Source: Ectobius pallidus (taxonomy: Eukaryota > Arthropoda > Insecta > Blattodea > Ectobiidae). Taken from it: 64,000 nucleotides of DNA. The position numbers and the translations under genes were made by a program. Every line of letters starts with the position of its first letter. The stretch's first letter is position 1. The DNA lies in assembly GCA_964059195.1 (NCBI GenBank), contig CAXKWD010000007.1, forward strand, positions 152,603,269 through 152,667,268, in the 5' to 3' direction. The notes below the pieces were generated by a model. That model saw nothing but the letters and a program-made list of their open reading frames with translations. It did no database searches and was not told where the DNA came from. Positions 62,383 to 64,000 of the stretch are shown here, in pieces.

Positions 62383-62660
62383 TAATAATAATAAATCGTT
62401 TATTTATCCTGGCACAGCTAAGGCCATTTGGCCTTCTCTTCCACTTTGCCAGTAAAAAAATTTACAGTTAAAAATACAATTACTTGTAATTAAATATAAG
62501 ACAGTTGAACCTAAAACTAAATTAATTACAATTAAGTTACCGTACAAGATAATCTTGAATACAAAATTAGATTGATAATACTCTAAATTACACCCTAAGG
62601 AAATTTTTGGGCTTAAGACAAGATCAAAAATTTAAATGACATTATCCTGAATTAATTTAC
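62383..62660 (-). mobile_element. 3' end of a minus-strand retroelement (probable)
   Basis: Read on the minus strand, the sequence ends with GGATAAATAAACG followed by an ATT-type microsatellite tail (62,383-62,394). About 25 bp before the tail is a perfect hairpin AAGGCC-AAAT-GGCCTT (62,418-62,433). A 3' hairpin plus short-repeat tail is typical of LINE or LINE-mobilised SINE ends. No coding sequence remains. The far boundary is uncertain. Confidence 0.5.
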
Positions 62661-62851
62661 TGATTTTTCTTTTGAATTTTCCCAACGTATGCCATGGTTT
62701 TTCTCATATGTCTGCAATCTGCGAACCAGAAGATGCATGAAATCATATATCTGAGGCCTTGAGAACCTCAATATATTGCACTAATTATCAGGTACCGTTC
62801 ACTAAAGATGAAAAGAGAGCGAAAAGTTCTTTGTATACCTTGCAGTTCCGA

Positions 62852-62924
62852 TGACGTCATACTACGAAAACCTGACGTCACAGTGACTACCTATGAGCCG
62901 TGAGCCACATTCCATGTGACTCAC
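62852..62924. promoter_or_regulatory. Cluster of bZIP-type palindromes (two CRE, one AP-1)
   Basis: Perfect cAMP-response elements TGACGTCA lie at 62,852-62,859 and 62,873-62,880, with starts 21 bp apart (two helical turns). An AP-1/TRE site TGACTCA is at 62,917-62,923. It lies in the right arm of a 25-bp inverted repeat (62,900-62,924; arms GTGAG-x-CACAT and ATGTG-x-CTCAC around TCC, one mismatched pair). Such sites bind CREB/ATF and Jun/Fos-type dimers. No gene start is visible beside it, so any function as an enhancer or promoter is inferred. Confidence 0.4.
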
Positions 62925-62960
62925 TCCGTAGTGACCTTGCCATATGTTGAATGGACCTCA

Positions 62961-63294
62961 CACTTCGACATTCCCAAGAGCACTGTTATTGTTAAGACAC
63001 CGGACTTTGGGTAAAAACCTGTTTTTTCCCTAATACCCAGATAATTAGCAGGGCTAAATGCTAAAAATAGCAAAAAAAAAGTGATCTAAAAATAATAAAG
63101 ATACTAAATTTAAAAAATGACCAATAAATTATCCATGTATCCATAAATTATTTCGTATATTATTTGTTTTTGATGTAAAGAGTTGATTTTTAGCGAGCAA
63201 CTTAATGAATGACAGCGCATTATAATATTTAAATTTAGAAAACAAAACACACTTATTTTGTTATTATCGCAGTAAGTAAATTAATGAGAATATT
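62961..63294. other. AT-rich intergenic DNA
   Basis: The sequence is A- and T-rich with short A runs. No gene, structured element or repeat is recognised. Confidence 0.6.
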
Positions 63295-63389
63295 ATAGGA
63301 GAAAAAATCCTCCGACACTGGGACTTGAACCCAGGACCTTTGGCTATTCGCGCCAATGCTCTACCAACTGAGCTAAGCCCTTCTCCTAT
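63295..63389 (-). ncRNA. tRNA-like Pol III unit with 9-bp terminal inverted repeats
   Basis: On the minus strand 63,382-63,310 is exactly 73 nt long and has tRNA layout. There is a perfect A box TAGCTCAGTTGG, and the anticodon stem TTGGC/GCCAA holds loop GCGAATA, giving anticodon GAA (Phe) at 63,349-63,347. The T stem is CTGGG/CCCAG with a perfect B box GGTTCAAGTCC. A T6 Pol III terminator follows at 63,307-63,302. The acceptor arms AAGGGCT and TGTCGGA barely pair, and base 33 is C instead of the invariant U, so it is unlikely to work as a tRNA. ATAGGAGAA (63,295-63,303) and TTCTCCTAT (63,381-63,389) form perfect inverted ends that could close an extended stem. It is either a tRNA pseudogene or a tRNA-derived SINE-like element. 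Confidence 0.65.
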
Positions 63390-64000
63390 GACTGATTGCC
63401 CTAATGTAATGTCCTACAGAGACAATAATCTGTGGTTAAAGCTTATATATCTAAAGTAAATGAATGCTACTTGGACAGCCTTTATGGAAAAAAAAAAAAA
63501 CTATTATTTCATATCTGCCATGGTCTTCAAATTGCCCCTATGTGTGCCATTTAAAGTGAAATAAAACTGTTTAATTCTTTATTACTAGAAGACAAACTCT
63601 AGTGGTGAAAATTAAGGATGAAAACCTGGCGGAGATTCTCAGATTATAACGATTGTCTACTGTCTGAAAGTAATGATTTGTGCCTCCACTGGAAGTTTTG
63701 TTAGAAATATAGTAGGGTTCAGAATAGGAGTATCAGTTATGCTGCAAGTCTGCTTTATTCATGTTGGCGTTATTTGCTAAGCATTAAATACAGAAATAAT
63801 AAAAAATCGAAATATAACTTAATGAAACATTTGATAAAACAACTATTAAAAACAGAAAATGGCCTAAACATGCCAGGAAAATGCCCATCTCTGGAAAATG
63901 ACGAAAAATACAAAATAATGCCAAAACAAATTGCCCTAATTTAATTAATACATGATACACATTTGTATACATTCAATATATTTTTCAACCTTCATAAATA
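63390..64000. other. AT-rich intergenic DNA, no feature seen
   Basis: Apart from a run of 12 A near 63,488, nothing stands out. Short open frames (longest 62 codons) have no recognisable motif. Confidence 0.6.

Overview
The window looks like eukaryotic, arthropod (probably insect) heterochromatin next to ordinary intergenic DNA. The evidence is a huge simple satellite, a decayed non-LTR retrotransposon with insect-type ORF1 and reverse-transcriptase motifs, a hAT-type MITE, a Helitron end and a tRNA-like Pol III unit, and no intact host gene. I cannot name the species from sequence alone.

Layout. (1) 1-50,172: one uninterrupted tandem array of a 48-bp unit, about 1,045 copies, all in one orientation. 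It enters from the left edge, so its true length is unknown. It is organised hierarchically: 0.46-2.5 kb tandem blocks sit inside 6-7 kb blocks repeated 8,531, 14,631 and 16,985 bp apart. (2) 50,173-54,676: an unrelated A-rich satellite of 22 bp, made of two similar 11-bp halves, with locally homogenised stretches and a 318-bp higher-order repeat near its right end. (3) About 54,686-57,704: a dead non-LTR retrotransposon on the + strand. It has an ORF1 C-terminal remnant, an endonuclease domain gutted by a deletion, and a reverse transcriptase with a nonsense codon and an Asp-to-Asn change in the catalytic YADD box. (4) 57,705-64,000: non-coding flank. It holds an unclassified GC-rich block, a diverged 155-bp tandem duplication, a small minisatellite, a 15-C run, a 588-bp hAT-like MITE, a Helitron end with a second Helitron-like 5' end just before it, the 3' end of a minus-strand retroelement, a compact cluster of bZIP-type palindromes, and a tRNA-like gene with 9-bp inverted repeats at its ends.

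Nothing here works as a gene set. The very long open frames in the first 50 kb are a by-product of a 48-bp (16-codon) unit that has no stop in three of six frames, and I do not annotate them as genes. The points worth following are the nested higher-order structure of the 48-bp array, truncated units whose breakpoints fall on a 16-bp grid, the clean junction between two unrelated satellites, and the regulatory-looking palindrome cluster and tRNA-like unit in the flank.
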